Below are positions 36,852-44,982 of a DNA stretch of 64,000 nt, one piece after another; the first letter of the stretch is position 1; every line of letters begins with the position of its first letter. A program made the translations under genes and the position numbers. The stretch lies in assembly GCF_046630315.1 (NCBI RefSeq), contig NZ_LQBD01000006.1, forward strand, positions 62,001-126,000, written 5' to 3'. The stretch comes from Brucella anthropi_A. GTDB taxonomy: Bacteria; Pseudomonadota; Alphaproteobacteria; Rhizobiales; Rhizobiaceae. The notes under the pieces were generated by a model. It did no database searches, was not told where the DNA came from, and saw only the letters and a program-made list of their open reading frames with translations.

Positions 36852-37436
36852 ATGATGCGCGTTTTGTTTCTCGTCGCGCTCGTGATCCTTGGAGGCTGTG
36901 CGACCGCCCCACGGCAGGTCAACAATGTATGTGCGGTCTTCGATCAACGCGACGGATGGTTCAATAACTGGCAGACGGCTGCCACGCGGGTTTCACGCGA
37001 GTTCGGGGTGCCGGTTCCGGTTCTGATGGCCACGATCTATACCGAATCCGGCTTCCGGCCCTATGCCCGCCCGCCGCGCACCAAGATTCTCTGGATCATT
37101 CCATGGAAACGGCCTTCCAGCGCCTATGGTTATTCGCAGGCGCTGAACGGCACCTGGAACCGTTACAAGCGGGAAACAGGCCGCTGGACCGCATCGCGCA
37201 CCAATTTTGCAGACGCCGTCCATTTCATCGGCTGGTATCACTATCAAAGCTATCTGAAGAACGGCATCAATCGTGCCGATGCCTACAGCCTTTATCTTGC
37301 TTACTATTCGGGACATGGCGGCTATGCGCGCGGTGCCTGGCGCGGCAATGCAACGGCGCTCAATGGCGCGAAACGCGCCCAATCCATGGCCAATCGTTAT
37401 GCCGTGCAGCTGCGCCGTTGCGGCGGCGTCCGTTAA
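36852..37436 (+). CDS. Lipoprotein with a lytic-transglycosylase-like (SLT) domain
   Basis: The protein begins with a lipoprotein signal, MMRVLFLVALVILGGC, with the lipobox cysteine at residue 15-16. The rest resembles a goose-lysozyme/SLT fold: the MATIYTESGFRPYARPP segment has the expected catalytic Glu, and SSAYGYSQALNGTW and VHFIGWYHYQS follow. It probably cleaves or binds peptidoglycan from an outer or inner membrane anchor. GAGG lies 6 bases before the ATG. At 194 residues it is a compact single-domain form. Confidence 0.85.
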   Translation: MMRVLFLVALVILGGCATAPRQVNNVCAVFDQRDGWFNNWQTAATRVSREFGVPVPVLMATIYTESGFRPYARPPRTKILWIIPWKRPSSAYGYSQALNGTWNRYKRETGRWTASRTNFADAVHFIGWYHYQSYLKNGINRADAYSLYLAYYSGHGGYARGAWRGNATALNGAKRAQSMANRYAVQLRRCGGVR

Positions 37437-37443
37437 AACGCGA

Positions 37444-37483
37444 AAGGCCGGTTTCATGCAGATTTGTGACACCTTCCGGCCTT
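37444..37483 (+). terminator. Possible weak terminator after the SLT lipoprotein
   Basis: AAGGCCGG (37444-37451) pairs with CCGGCCTT (37476-37483), but the loop is 24 bases and only TT-AAT follows. Confidence 0.35.
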
Positions 37484-37532
37484 AATCGATATTATTATGC
37501 GAGCGGATTCGCTAATTGAGGATGACCATTCC

Positions 37533-38198
37533 ATGCTGAAGAAGATCGGTATTGCCCTTTTCGCCGCCACATTTCTGGCTGGCTGCACCACTGATCCCTA
37601 TACGGGGGAACAGAAGATGTCGAACACCGCCGGCGGTGCTGCGCTGGGCGCGGCTGTGGGCGCACTCGGCGGCTTGATGGTCGGCGGTTCCAGCCGCGCG
37701 CAGCGCAATGCCGTCTTGATCGGTGCCGGTATCGGCGCGCTCGGCGGCGGCGCCATCGGCAATTACATGGATCGTCAGGAAAACGAACTTCGCGCGCAGT
37801 TGCAGGGCACCGGCGTGTCCGTGACCCGCAATGGCGACCAGATCATCCTGAACATGCCTTCGAGCATCACTTTCGATACCGATCAGGACCAGGTGAAGAG
37901 CCAGTTCTATCCGACGCTCAATTCCGTTGCGATCGTGCTGCGCAAGTTCAACCAGACCCTCGTGGACGTTTACGGCCATACCGATTCGACCGGCAGCGCC
38001 AGCTACAATCAGGGCCTCTCGCAGCGCCGCGCCGCTTCGGTTGCAAGCTATCTCGGTTCGCAGGGCATCGACCCGCGCCGCTTTGCCGTCATCGGCTATG
38101 GGGCAAGCCAGCCGGTTGCCACCAACGCAACGCCGGAAGGCCGTGCGCAGAACCGTCGCGTGGAAATCCAGATTTCGCCGCTTCGCGCCGCCAGCTGA
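37533..38198 (+). CDS. OmpA-family lipoprotein (YiaD-like)
   Basis: The start MLKKIGIALFAATFLAGC gives a lipobox cysteine at residue 18; an upstream in-frame ATG is poorer. A glycine-zipper segment (about residues 35-80, AALGAAVGALGG and AGIGALGGGAIGN) could insert in a membrane. The C-terminal OmpA/peptidoglycan-binding domain carries DVYGHTDSTGSASYNQGLSQ and ends PEGRAQNRRVEIQI. It probably tethers the envelope to peptidoglycan. The 221-residue length fits; a strong terminator follows. Confidence 0.9.
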   Translation: MLKKIGIALFAATFLAGCTTDPYTGEQKMSNTAGGAALGAAVGALGGLMVGGSSRAQRNAVLIGAGIGALGGGAIGNYMDRQENELRAQLQGTGVSVTRNGDQIILNMPSSITFDTDQDQVKSQFYPTLNSVAIVLRKFNQTLVDVYGHTDSTGSASYNQGLSQRRAASVASYLGSQGIDPRRFAVIGYGASQPVATNATPEGRAQNRRVEIQISPLRAAS

Positions 38199-38225
38199 TT
38201 CCATTTCGCACATTCAGTCACCGCA

Positions 38226-38260
38226 AAAACGCAGTCCTTCGAAAGAAGGGCTGCGTTTTT
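38226..38260 (+). terminator. Strong terminator after the OmpA-like lipoprotein
   Basis: AAAACGCAGTCCTTC (38226-38240) pairs with GAAGGGCTGCGTTTTT (38245-38260) with one mismatch, around a GAAA loop, ending in T5. Confidence 0.88.
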
Positions 38261-38353
38261 GCCTGTTTGGGCGAATCGTCCGCCCCCGCGGTTTGGTTTG
38301 AATTCGGTTAACTGGTGGATAGTTTCATTATTTTCGTAATCGCTGATGTTAGA

Positions 38354-38368
38354 GAACGATTATAGAAC
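38354..38368. promoter_or_regulatory. LexA (SOS) box upstream of recA
   Basis: GAAC-N7-GAAC (38354-38357 and 38365-38368) is the reverse complement of the alphaproteobacterial LexA site GTTC-N7-GTTC. It lies 124 bases before the recA start, consistent with DNA-damage control of recA. Confidence 0.85.
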
Positions 38369-38491
38369 AAAAATACGAAATTCTTTATAATCAATGAGTT
38401 AGTCTTATTGCCAAATGAGAACAAAAGGGATACAAATAGATCGTGGCAACGAGCCTGCCGGGCTTCTAGCGAGACAAGGGGATGGTGTAAG

Positions 38492-39577
38492 ATGTCTCAG
38501 AATTCATTGCGACTTGTTGAGGAAAATTCAGTGGACAAGACTAAGGCTCTCGATGCGGCGCTGTCGCAAATCGAACGGGCATTCGGCAAGGGCTCGATCA
38601 TGCGCCTGGGGAAAAATGCCCCGGTAATTGAAATCGAAACCGTTCCGACCGGCTCGCTTTCTCTGGACATCGCGCTCGGCGTCGGTGGCTTGCCCAAGGG
38701 ACGTATTGTCGAGATTTACGGGCCGGAAAGCTCCGGCAAGACCACGCTGGCGCTGCACACGATTGCGGAAGCACAGAAGAAGGGCGGTATCTGCGCATTC
38801 GTCGACGCGGAACATGCGCTTGATCCGGTCTATGCGCGCAAGCTGGGTGTCGATCTTGAAAATCTGCTGATTTCACAGCCTGATACCGGTGAGCAGGCGC
38901 TTGAAATTACCGACACGCTGGTGCGCTCGGGCGCTATCGACGTTCTGGTGGTCGACTCCGTCGCAGCCTTGACGCCGCGTGCCGAAATCGAAGGCGAGAT
39001 GGGCGACTCCCTGCCTGGCCTCCAGGCGCGTCTCATGAGCCAGGCGCTGCGCAAGTTGACCGCGTCGATCTCGCGTTCGAACTGCATGGTGATCTTCATC
39101 AACCAGATCCGCATGAAGATCGGCGTCATGTTCGGTTCGCCGGAAACGACGACCGGCGGTAACGCGCTCAAGTTCTATGCCTCGGTTCGTCTCGATATCC
39201 GCCGCATCGGTTCGATCAAGGAACGTGACGAGGTCGTGGGCAACCAGACCCGCGTGAAGGTGGTCAAGAACAAGCTTGCACCGCCCTTCAAGCAGGTCGA
39301 ATTCGACATCATGTACGGGGCTGGTGTTTCCAAGACCGGTGAGCTGGTCGATCTTGGCGTGAAAGCCGGTGTTGTCGAGAAGTCCGGCGCGTGGTTCTCA
39401 TATAATTCCCAGCGATTGGGGCAGGGCCGTGAAAACGCCAAGCAGTTTCTCAAGGACAATCCGGAAGTCGCCCGCGAGATCGAGACGACGTTGCGCCAGA
39501 ATGCCGGTCTGATTGCCGAGCAATTCCTCGAAGATGGCGGACCGGAAGACGATGTCGGCGACGCTGCCGAGATGTAG
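38492..39577 (+). CDS. recA: Recombinase RecA
   Basis: RecA forms filaments on single-stranded DNA, drives strand exchange and triggers LexA self-cleavage. The start at 38492 (MSQNSLRLVEENSVDKTKAL) gives the normal 361 residues; an in-frame extension to 38408 is unlikely. Walker A GPESSGKTT is at 77-85 and Walker B is IDVLVVDSVAAL. The DNA-binding loop 2 has FGSPETTTGGNALKFYASVR. A LexA box lies upstream and alaS downstream, as in other Rhizobiales. Confidence 0.98.
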   Translation: MSQNSLRLVEENSVDKTKALDAALSQIERAFGKGSIMRLGKNAPVIEIETVPTGSLSLDIALGVGGLPKGRIVEIYGPESSGKTTLALHTIAEAQKKGGICAFVDAEHALDPVYARKLGVDLENLLISQPDTGEQALEITDTLVRSGAIDVLVVDSVAALTPRAEIEGEMGDSLPGLQARLMSQALRKLTASISRSNCMVIFINQIRMKIGVMFGSPETTTGGNALKFYASVRLDIRRIGSIKERDEVVGNQTRVKVVKNKLAPPFKQVEFDIMYGAGVSKTGELVDLGVKAGVVEKSGAWFSYNSQRLGQGRENAKQFLKDNPEVAREIETTLRQNAGLIAEQFLEDGGPEDDVGDAAEM

Positions 39578-39603
39578 GATCGCCAATATCCGATGCATTA
39601 TCG

Positions 39604-39632
39604 AAGCCCCGTGCAAGCGCATGGGGCTTTAT
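39604..39632 (+). terminator. Terminator of recA
   Basis: AAGCCCC (39604-39610) pairs with GGGGCTT (39623-39629), with an extra inner GC pair, followed by TATT. A run of nine G follows at 39638-39646. Confidence 0.7.
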
Positions 39633-39856
39633 TCTGCGGGGGGGGGCCTGCAAAGTGGAAATGGGCGATTTTCGCGCCTGCTTTTATCGTCGTCCGGCAG
39701 AAATTGCTTTTATAGCGCAGCGTAGTTATCTGGACAGAAAAGCAAGGCACCGTTAAAAGCGGTCAACCGAAAACTCCACTTCACGTCCCCGCAGTGCGGG
39801 AGAGCCTCGGGCCTTCGACGACCCTTGGCGACTGTGGGAGTTTGAACAGGACAATT

Positions 39857-39902
39857 GATGCGGCTTCCCGCGAAGCTGCATCCGTGCAGGGCAAAAAAGC
39901 CC
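39857..39902 (+). promoter_or_regulatory. Two hairpins in the alaS leader
   Basis: GATGCGGCTT (39857-39866) pairs with AAGCTGCATC (39873-39882) with one G-U pair. GGGC (39889-39892) pairs with GCCC (39899-39902) around A6, ending 11 bases before the alaS ATG. The rest of the 336-base gap 39578-39913 has the recA terminator and no gene. A role in alaS control is possible but unproven. Confidence 0.45.
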
Positions 39903-39913
39903 AAGGGTGACTT

Positions 39914-42571
39914 ATGGCTGGCGTCAACGAGATAAGGTCCACATTCCTCGACTATTTCCGCAAGAACGGGCATGAGGTCGTTCCATCGAGCCCGCTCGTT
40001 CCGCGCAACGACCCGACGCTGATGTTCACCAATGCGGGCATGGTGCAGTTCAAGAACGTTTTTACCGGTCTTGAACATCGCTCCTACAATCGCGCGACCA
40101 CCTCGCAGAAATGCGTTCGCGCCGGGGGCAAGCATAACGATCTGGACAATGTCGGCTATACTGCGCGCCACCACACTTTCTTTGAAATGCTGGGCAATTT
40201 CTCCTTCGGCGACTATTTCAAGGAAGATGCCATCAGCTTCGCCTGGAACCTGATCACGAAGGAATTCGGCCTTCCGAAGGACAAGCTGCTCGTTACCGTC
40301 TATCACACGGATGATGACGCCGCGAATTACTGGAAGAAGATCGCCGGTCTTTCCGACGACCGCATCATCCGCATTGCCACCAGCGACAATTTCTGGGCCA
40401 TGGGCGATACCGGGCCTTGCGGACCATGCTCGGAAATCTTCTTCGACCACGGCGATCATATCTGGGGCGGCCCTCCCGGATCGGCCGACGAAGACGGGGA
40501 CCGTTTCATTGAAATCTGGAACCTCGTTTTCATGCAGTTCGAGCAGGTGACGCCTGAACAGCGTATCGACCTGCCGCGTCCGTCCATCGACACCGGCATG
40601 GGGCTGGAGCGCGTCGCTGCGGTGTTGCAGGGTGTGCATGACAATTACGATATCGATCTCTTCAAGGCCTTGATCCGCGCTTCGGAAGAAGCGACCGGCG
40701 TGAAGGCCGAGGGCGAATTCCGCGCCAGCCACCGCGTGATCGCCGATCACCTGCGCGCTTCGAGCTTCCTGATCGCCGATGGCGTGCTGCCGTCCAATGA
40801 AGGTCGCGGCTATGTGCTGCGCCGCATCATGCGCCGCGCAATGCGCCACGCGCAGCTGTTGGGCGCAAAAGAGCCGCTGATGTGGCGCCTGCTGCCCGCC
40901 CTGATCCGCGAAATGGGACAGGCCTATCCGGAACTGATCCGCGCCGATGCGCTGATCTCGGAAACGCTCAAGCTTGAGGAAACCCGTTTCCGCAAGACGC
41001 TCGATCGCGGTCTTGGCCTTCTGTCAGATGCGACGGAAAATCTGGTCGAAGGTGATTGCCTCGACGGTGAAACCGCCTTCAAGCTTTACGATACATACGG
41101 TTTCCCGCTCGATCTGACGCAGGATGCGCTGCGCCAGCGCGGCATTGCCGTCGATACGGAGGGCTTCAGCGCGGCCATGGAGCGCCAGAAGGCCGAAGCG
41201 CGCGCCAACTGGGCAGGCTCGGGTGAAGCTGCAACCGAGACCATCTGGTTCGGCATCAAGGACAAGGTCGGCGCGACCGAATTCCTTGGATACGAAACCG
41301 AGATTGCCGAAGGCGTCATTACGGCGCTTGTCCGCGACGGCGGGGAAGTGCAGTCCGCTGCCGAGGGCGATGCTGTTTCGGTGGTGGTCAATCAGACTCC
41401 GTTTTATGGCGAATCCGGCGGCCAGCAGGGCGATACCGGCACGATTTCCGGTGAAGGCTTTGTCATCGCCATCAAGGATACCCAGAAGAAGGGCGAGGGC
41501 GTCTTCGTTCACATCGGCGAAGTCACCAAGGGAACCGCGAAGAACGGCGATGCGGTAGAGCTGAAAGTGGATTCGGCGCGCCGCACGCGCATTCGCTCCA
41601 ACCATTCGGCGACGCATCTTCTGCATGAGGCGCTGCGGGAAACGCTGGGCAGCCATGTCGCCCAGAAGGGCTCGCTCGTTGCACCGGATCGTCTGCGCTT
41701 CGACTTTTCGCATCCGAAGCCGATTTCGGCTGAAGAACTGACGCAGGTGGAAAGCCTCGCCAATGAAATCATTCTGCAGAATGCGCCCGTCAGCACGCGC
41801 CTGATGGCCGTGGACGATGCCATTGCCGAAGGCGCCATGGCATTGTTCGGCGAGAAATACGGCGATGAAGTGCGCGTCGTTTCCATGGGCACCGCCAAGC
41901 ATGGTCCGAAGGAAGGCAAGGCCTATTCGGTCGAACTTTGCGGCGGCACGCATGTGCGCCAGACCGGCGATATCGGCCTTGTCCGCATCGTCTCGGAAGG
42001 GGCGGTTGCCGCCGGTGTTCGCCGCATGGAAGCGCTGACCGGCGAGGCGGCACGTCTTTATCTCGAAGAGCAGGACGAGCGCGTAAAGGCCATTGCCGGT
42101 GCATTGAAGACCACGCCGTCGGAAGCACTGGAGCGGGTCAATGCGCTGCTCGACGAACGCAAGAAGCTCGAACGCGAGCTTGCCGATGCCCGCAAGAAGC
42201 TGGCGCTTGGCGGCGGTTCGGCCGAGGGCGGCAGCGCCGTGGAAGCCGTCAATGGCGTCAATTTCCTCGGCAAGGTCGTGACCGGCGTTTCCCCACGCGA
42301 TCTGAAGCCGCTTGCCGATGAAGGCAAGAAGCAGGTCGGCTCGGGCGTGGTGCTGTTCATCGGCGTTGGCGAAGATAACAAGGCCAGTGCTGTCGCTGCC
42401 GTGACGGAGGATCTGGTCGGCCGTTTCAGCGCGGTCGATCTGGTCCGCGCAGCTTCGGCCGCGCTTGGAGGCGCAGGCGGCGGCGGTCGCCCGGACATGG
42501 CGCAGGCCGGTGGCCCTGATGGCGCGAAGGCGGCGGACGCAATCGCAGCCGTCAAGGCTCTCATCGGTTAG
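39914..42571 (+). CDS. alaS: Alanyl-tRNA synthetase
   Basis: AlaRS charges tRNA-Ala and edits mischarged Ser and Gly. The 885 residues comprise the class II aminoacylation domain (from RSTFLDYFRKNGHEVVPSS), the editing domain with zinc-type residues His564, His568, Cys676 and His680 (NHSATHLLHE and CGGTH), and the C-terminal C-Ala domain with a glycine-rich end. AAGGGTGAC precedes the ATG. It follows recA. Confidence 0.98.
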   Translation: MAGVNEIRSTFLDYFRKNGHEVVPSSPLVPRNDPTLMFTNAGMVQFKNVFTGLEHRSYNRATTSQKCVRAGGKHNDLDNVGYTARHHTFFEMLGNFSFGDYFKEDAISFAWNLITKEFGLPKDKLLVTVYHTDDDAANYWKKIAGLSDDRIIRIATSDNFWAMGDTGPCGPCSEIFFDHGDHIWGGPPGSADEDGDRFIEIWNLVFMQFEQVTPEQRIDLPRPSIDTGMGLERVAAVLQGVHDNYDIDLFKALIRASEEATGVKAEGEFRASHRVIADHLRASSFLIADGVLPSNEGRGYVLRRIMRRAMRHAQLLGAKEPLMWRLLPALIREMGQAYPELIRADALISETLKLEETRFRKTLDRGLGLLSDATENLVEGDCLDGETAFKLYDTYGFPLDLTQDALRQRGIAVDTEGFSAAMERQKAEARANWAGSGEAATETIWFGIKDKVGATEFLGYETEIAEGVITALVRDGGEVQSAAEGDAVSVVVNQTPFYGESGGQQGDTGTISGEGFVIAIKDTQKKGEGVFVHIGEVTKGTAKNGDAVELKVDSARRTRIRSNHSATHLLHEALRETLGSHVAQKGSLVAPDRLRFDFSHPKPISAEELTQVESLANEIILQNAPVSTRLMAVDDAIAEGAMALFGEKYGDEVRVVSMGTAKHGPKEGKAYSVELCGGTHVRQTGDIGLVRIVSEGAVAAGVRRMEALTGEAARLYLEEQDERVKAIAGALKTTPSEALERVNALLDERKKLERELADARKKLALGGGSAEGGSAVEAVNGVNFLGKVVTGVSPRDLKPLADEGKKQVGSGVVLFIGVGEDNKASAVAAVTEDLVGRFSAVDLVRAASAALGGAGGGGRPDMAQAGGPDGAKAADAIAAVKALIG

Positions 42572-42590
42572 GGGCGGATATGGAAATGAG

Positions 42591-42612
42591 GAGCCGGGCT
42601 TTTGCCCGGCTC
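42591..42612 (+). terminator. Hairpin after alaS (first copy)
   Basis: GAGCCGGGC (42591-42599) pairs exactly with GCCCGGCTC (42604-42612) around TTTT. No T-run follows. The same 21-base hairpin sequence is repeated at 42751-42771. Confidence 0.55.
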
Positions 42613-42750
42613 AGGCTGCTGACAAACCTCCGGCAGGGTCAAAATGGCCTCAGATTCACGGAACGTCACAGATTCAAAACGTGAACAGATCGGAATCAAA
42701 ACCCCTCGTTTTTGACTGCGGCCAAAAATCGAAGGGTTTGTCATCAATCT

Positions 42751-42775
42751 GAGCCGGGCTTTTGCCCGGCTTTTT
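42751..42775 (+). terminator. Terminator after alaS (second copy, with T-run)
   Basis: This is an identical hairpin to 42591-42611, but followed by TTTTT (42771-42775) on the + strand. It ends one base before the stop of the convergent minus-strand gene. Confidence 0.75.
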
Positions 42776-43126
42776 CTATGCTGCATGGACGGCACGGCTG
42801 TCTTCTGGGGCTTGAATACGCTCCTTCAGGCCATAGTCACGCATCACGTCCGCCACGCGTAGACGGTAATTCTCAAAGACACCGTCGCGGCCCTGTCCCT
42901 GTGCCGCCCGATGCGAGGGCAGGTTGCGCCATTGGCGCACCGCTTCTTCGTCGCGCCAGAAAGAGAGCGAGAGCAGCTTGCCGGGTTCGGCCAGGCTCTG
43001 AAATCGCTCGATCGACAGAAAGCCGTCGATCTTTGCAAGGTCTTTTCGCAAGTCTGCGGCAATGTCGAGATATTGGCCGCGCCTGTCGTCATCGGCTGGC
43101 CAGACTTCAAATATGACGGCGATCAT
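42776..43126 (-). CDS. Antibiotic-biosynthesis-monooxygenase (ABM)-like protein
   Basis: This 116-residue protein has the small dimeric ferredoxin-like fold of ABM-domain proteins: MIAVIFEVWPADDDRRGQY, then a helix, then GFLSIERFQSLAEPGKLLSL and SFWRDEEAVRQWRN. ABM members include quinol monooxygenases and heme-degrading enzymes, but many have no known substrate, so the reaction is not assigned. Its ATG overlaps the stop of the upstream NIPSNAP-like gene (ATGA), so the two are translated together. Confidence 0.8.
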   Translation of the reverse strand: MIAVIFEVWPADDDRRGQYLDIAADLRKDLAKIDGFLSIERFQSLAEPGKLLSLSFWRDEEAVRQWRNLPSHRAAQGQGRDGVFENYRLRVADVMRDYGLKERIQAPEDSRAVHAA

Positions 43127-43452
43127 GGCTTGATGAACTCCCCATGCGGCGCGGATTGGAGTTTGAGGAAGATGCGGTCCTCGGATCGGATGAATTGCTC
43201 CTGCCTTGCAAATTCATAGTTCTCGCGTCCCAGCGGATCGGCGGCGAGCCGCGCCCGGTATGCTTCATAAGCGGCAAGGTTTTCGATAGAGTAGACGCCA
43301 TAGGCCGTTGTCGACGATCCTTCATGCGGCCCGAAATAGCCGATCAGATTTGCACCGTTGCGCGGAATGGCCTGTCCCCAGTTGCGCGCATATTCTGCAA
43401 AGGCATCCGCCTTGAACGGGTCGATCTGATAGCGGATGAAACAGGTAATCAT
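43123..43452 (-). CDS. NIPSNAP-family protein
   Basis: The start at 43452 (MITCFIRYQIDPFKADAFAEY) is preceded by AAGGAG six bases upstream; a longer frame to 43509 lacks this support. The 109 residues have the NIPSNAP pattern: FIRYQIDPFKADAFAEYARN, then GANLIGYFGPHEGSSTTAYG and AAYEAYRARLAADP. The family is a dimeric alpha/beta barrel of unclear function. It is divergent from an ArsR-type gene 81 bases away, which may regulate the pair. Confidence 0.82.
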   Translation of the reverse strand: MITCFIRYQIDPFKADAFAEYARNWGQAIPRNGANLIGYFGPHEGSSTTAYGVYSIENLAAYEAYRARLAADPLGRENYEFARQEQFIRSEDRIFLKLQSAPHGEFIKP

Positions 43453-43533
43453 GCGTGTCTCCTTCAAATGCATGTCCTTGATGGCGGCAATGTAGCAGTT
43501 GAAACCCATTCATAGTTCGGTTAGCGTCGAAGT

Positions 43534-44223
43534 ATGAAAGATGGTCCGATCATCGCTTCCGTTGCCGCACTCCTCGGTGATCCCGCACGGGCAAATATGC
43601 TCACGGCGCTGATGGACGGTCGCGCTTTGACGGTCAGCGAACTTGCGTCGGCTGCCGGTGTGACGCTGCAAACGGCAAGCGGACATCTTGCAAAGCTTGA
43701 TGCAGCCAATCTGCTGGTTGCGGAGAAACAGGGGCGGCATCGCTATTTCCGTCTTTCAGGAACGGATGTGGCGCAGGTTCTGGAAGGCCTTATGGGCCTT
43801 GCGCAGCGCACCGGCGCTGTGCGGGTGCGGACCGGCCCGAAGGATCAGGCGCTACGCAAGGCGCGCGTCTGCTACGATCATCTGGCTGGCGAACGCGGTG
43901 TCGAGATGCTCGATGCCTCGCATCGGCTGGGGCTGATCATCGATGGCAATGAGCCGGTGCTGACAGAGAAGGGCAAATCCTTTTTCTGCTGCCTTGGCGT
44001 GGATGTGAGCCATCTGGAGCAGGGCAAGCGGCCCGTCTGCCGTCACTGTCTCGACTGGAGCGAACGCCGCAACCATCTGGGTGGTGCGCTTGGCGCCGCG
44101 CTGTTGAACCATTTCCTTTCGCAAGGATGGGCACGCCGGGAAGAGGGGCGCGTGATCGCGTTCTCGCCCAAGGGAGCGCAGGCTTTTTCGCGCATATTTG
44201 AACTGGCTGGCCAGGTTGCGTGA
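43534..44223 (+). CDS. ArsR/SmtB-family winged-helix regulator, long form
   Basis: The N-terminal 95 residues form an ArsR-type winged helix: LLGDPARANMLTALMDG, then the recognition region TVSELASAAGVTLQTASGHL and the wing KQGRHRYFRLSG. The extra 130-residue C-terminal part (CYDHLAGERGVEMLD, then CCLGVD and CRHCLDWSERRNHLGG) has cysteines that could bind metal or sense redox state. At 229 residues it is longer than typical ArsR proteins. It is divergent from the NIPSNAP-ABM pair and probably controls it. Confidence 0.82.
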   Translation: MKDGPIIASVAALLGDPARANMLTALMDGRALTVSELASAAGVTLQTASGHLAKLDAANLLVAEKQGRHRYFRLSGTDVAQVLEGLMGLAQRTGAVRVRTGPKDQALRKARVCYDHLAGERGVEMLDASHRLGLIIDGNEPVLTEKGKSFFCCLGVDVSHLEQGKRPVCRHCLDWSERRNHLGGALGAALLNHFLSQGWARREEGRVIAFSPKGAQAFSRIFELAGQVA

Positions 44224-44247
44224 CCTGAACAGCCAGCAATCTCGGTA

Positions 44248-44868
44248 TCAGTGTTGTGTGGCGGCAGCGGCTGCGTCGTCCAATTCGGTGGCCCGTTTCA
44301 TGGCCGGGCGATCCTTCAGGCGATCCCAATAGGCGACGAAAGCGCCACGGGCGGGCAGCGTGCCAAAGCGCAGGCCCCAGCCGATATGCGAGCCGACGTA
44401 AACGTCGGCGGCTGTAAAGCGGTCGCCAGTGATATAGGGGTGGCGCGCAACCGCTTTCTCCAGCGTGTTCACCACCGTATCGTAACTGCCGTAGCCGACC
44501 ATCCCCTGCTTGTCTGCCGGGATTTCGAAGCCAAGCGCATGATTGGACAGGGCGGCTTCCACGGGGCCGGATACAAAGAAAAGCCAGCGGAAGAAATCCG
44601 CGCGCTCATCGGGGTGCGGCGCCAAGCCGGCCTCGGGAAATGTCGTTGCCAGATAGGCGCAGATCGCCGCCACTTCCGTCACCACGGCATCGCCATGGCG
44701 GAGCGCCGGAACTTTTCCCATCGGATTGATCGTGCAGTAGTCCGGCCCCTTCATCGGCGGGCCGAAATCCAGAATTTCCACATCATAGGGTTTGCCGATC
44801 TCTTCCAGCATCCAGCGCGCAATGCGTCCGCGCGACATCGGGTTGGTGTAGAGCTTCAACTCAGCCAT
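44248..44868 (-). CDS. Glutathione S-transferase family protein
   Basis: The 206 residues have an N-terminal thioredoxin fold (LKLYTNPMSRGRIARWMLEE) with the NPMGKVPALRHGDAVVTE glutathione-binding segment, and a helical C-terminal domain with ITGDRFTAADVYVGSH, the GST N-capping motif. The serine in the N-terminal loop may be catalytic. It converges with the ArsR-type gene 24 bases away. Substrate unknown. Confidence 0.9.
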   Translation of the reverse strand: MAELKLYTNPMSRGRIARWMLEEIGKPYDVEILDFGPPMKGPDYCTINPMGKVPALRHGDAVVTEVAAICAYLATTFPEAGLAPHPDERADFFRWLFFVSGPVEAALSNHALGFEIPADKQGMVGYGSYDTVVNTLEKAVARHPYITGDRFTAADVYVGSHIGWGLRFGTLPARGAFVAYWDRLKDRPAMKRATELDDAAAAATQH

Positions 44869-44923
44869 TTCATCCTCCCTGTAAGAGAGGGCAGGATGCG
44901 CTTTTTCCCTTGAAAAGGAAACG

Positions 44924-44950
44924 AAAAAACCCGGCAGCAGCGCTGCCGGG
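44924..44950 (-). terminator. Terminator of icd
   Basis: CCCGGCAGC (44930-44938) pairs with GCTGCCGGG (44942-44950); on the minus strand the stem is followed by a T-run (44924-44929 read inverted). It lies 32 bases after the icd stop. Confidence 0.8.
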
Positions 44951-44982
44951 CTTTCCGTATCGACGGTGAGGCCGAATATTGA

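Noticed and set aside
39638..39646. G-tract as a phase-variation switch of a gene
   Set aside because: It is not inside a coding frame and no promoter spacing could be assigned. Kept only as a minor observation.
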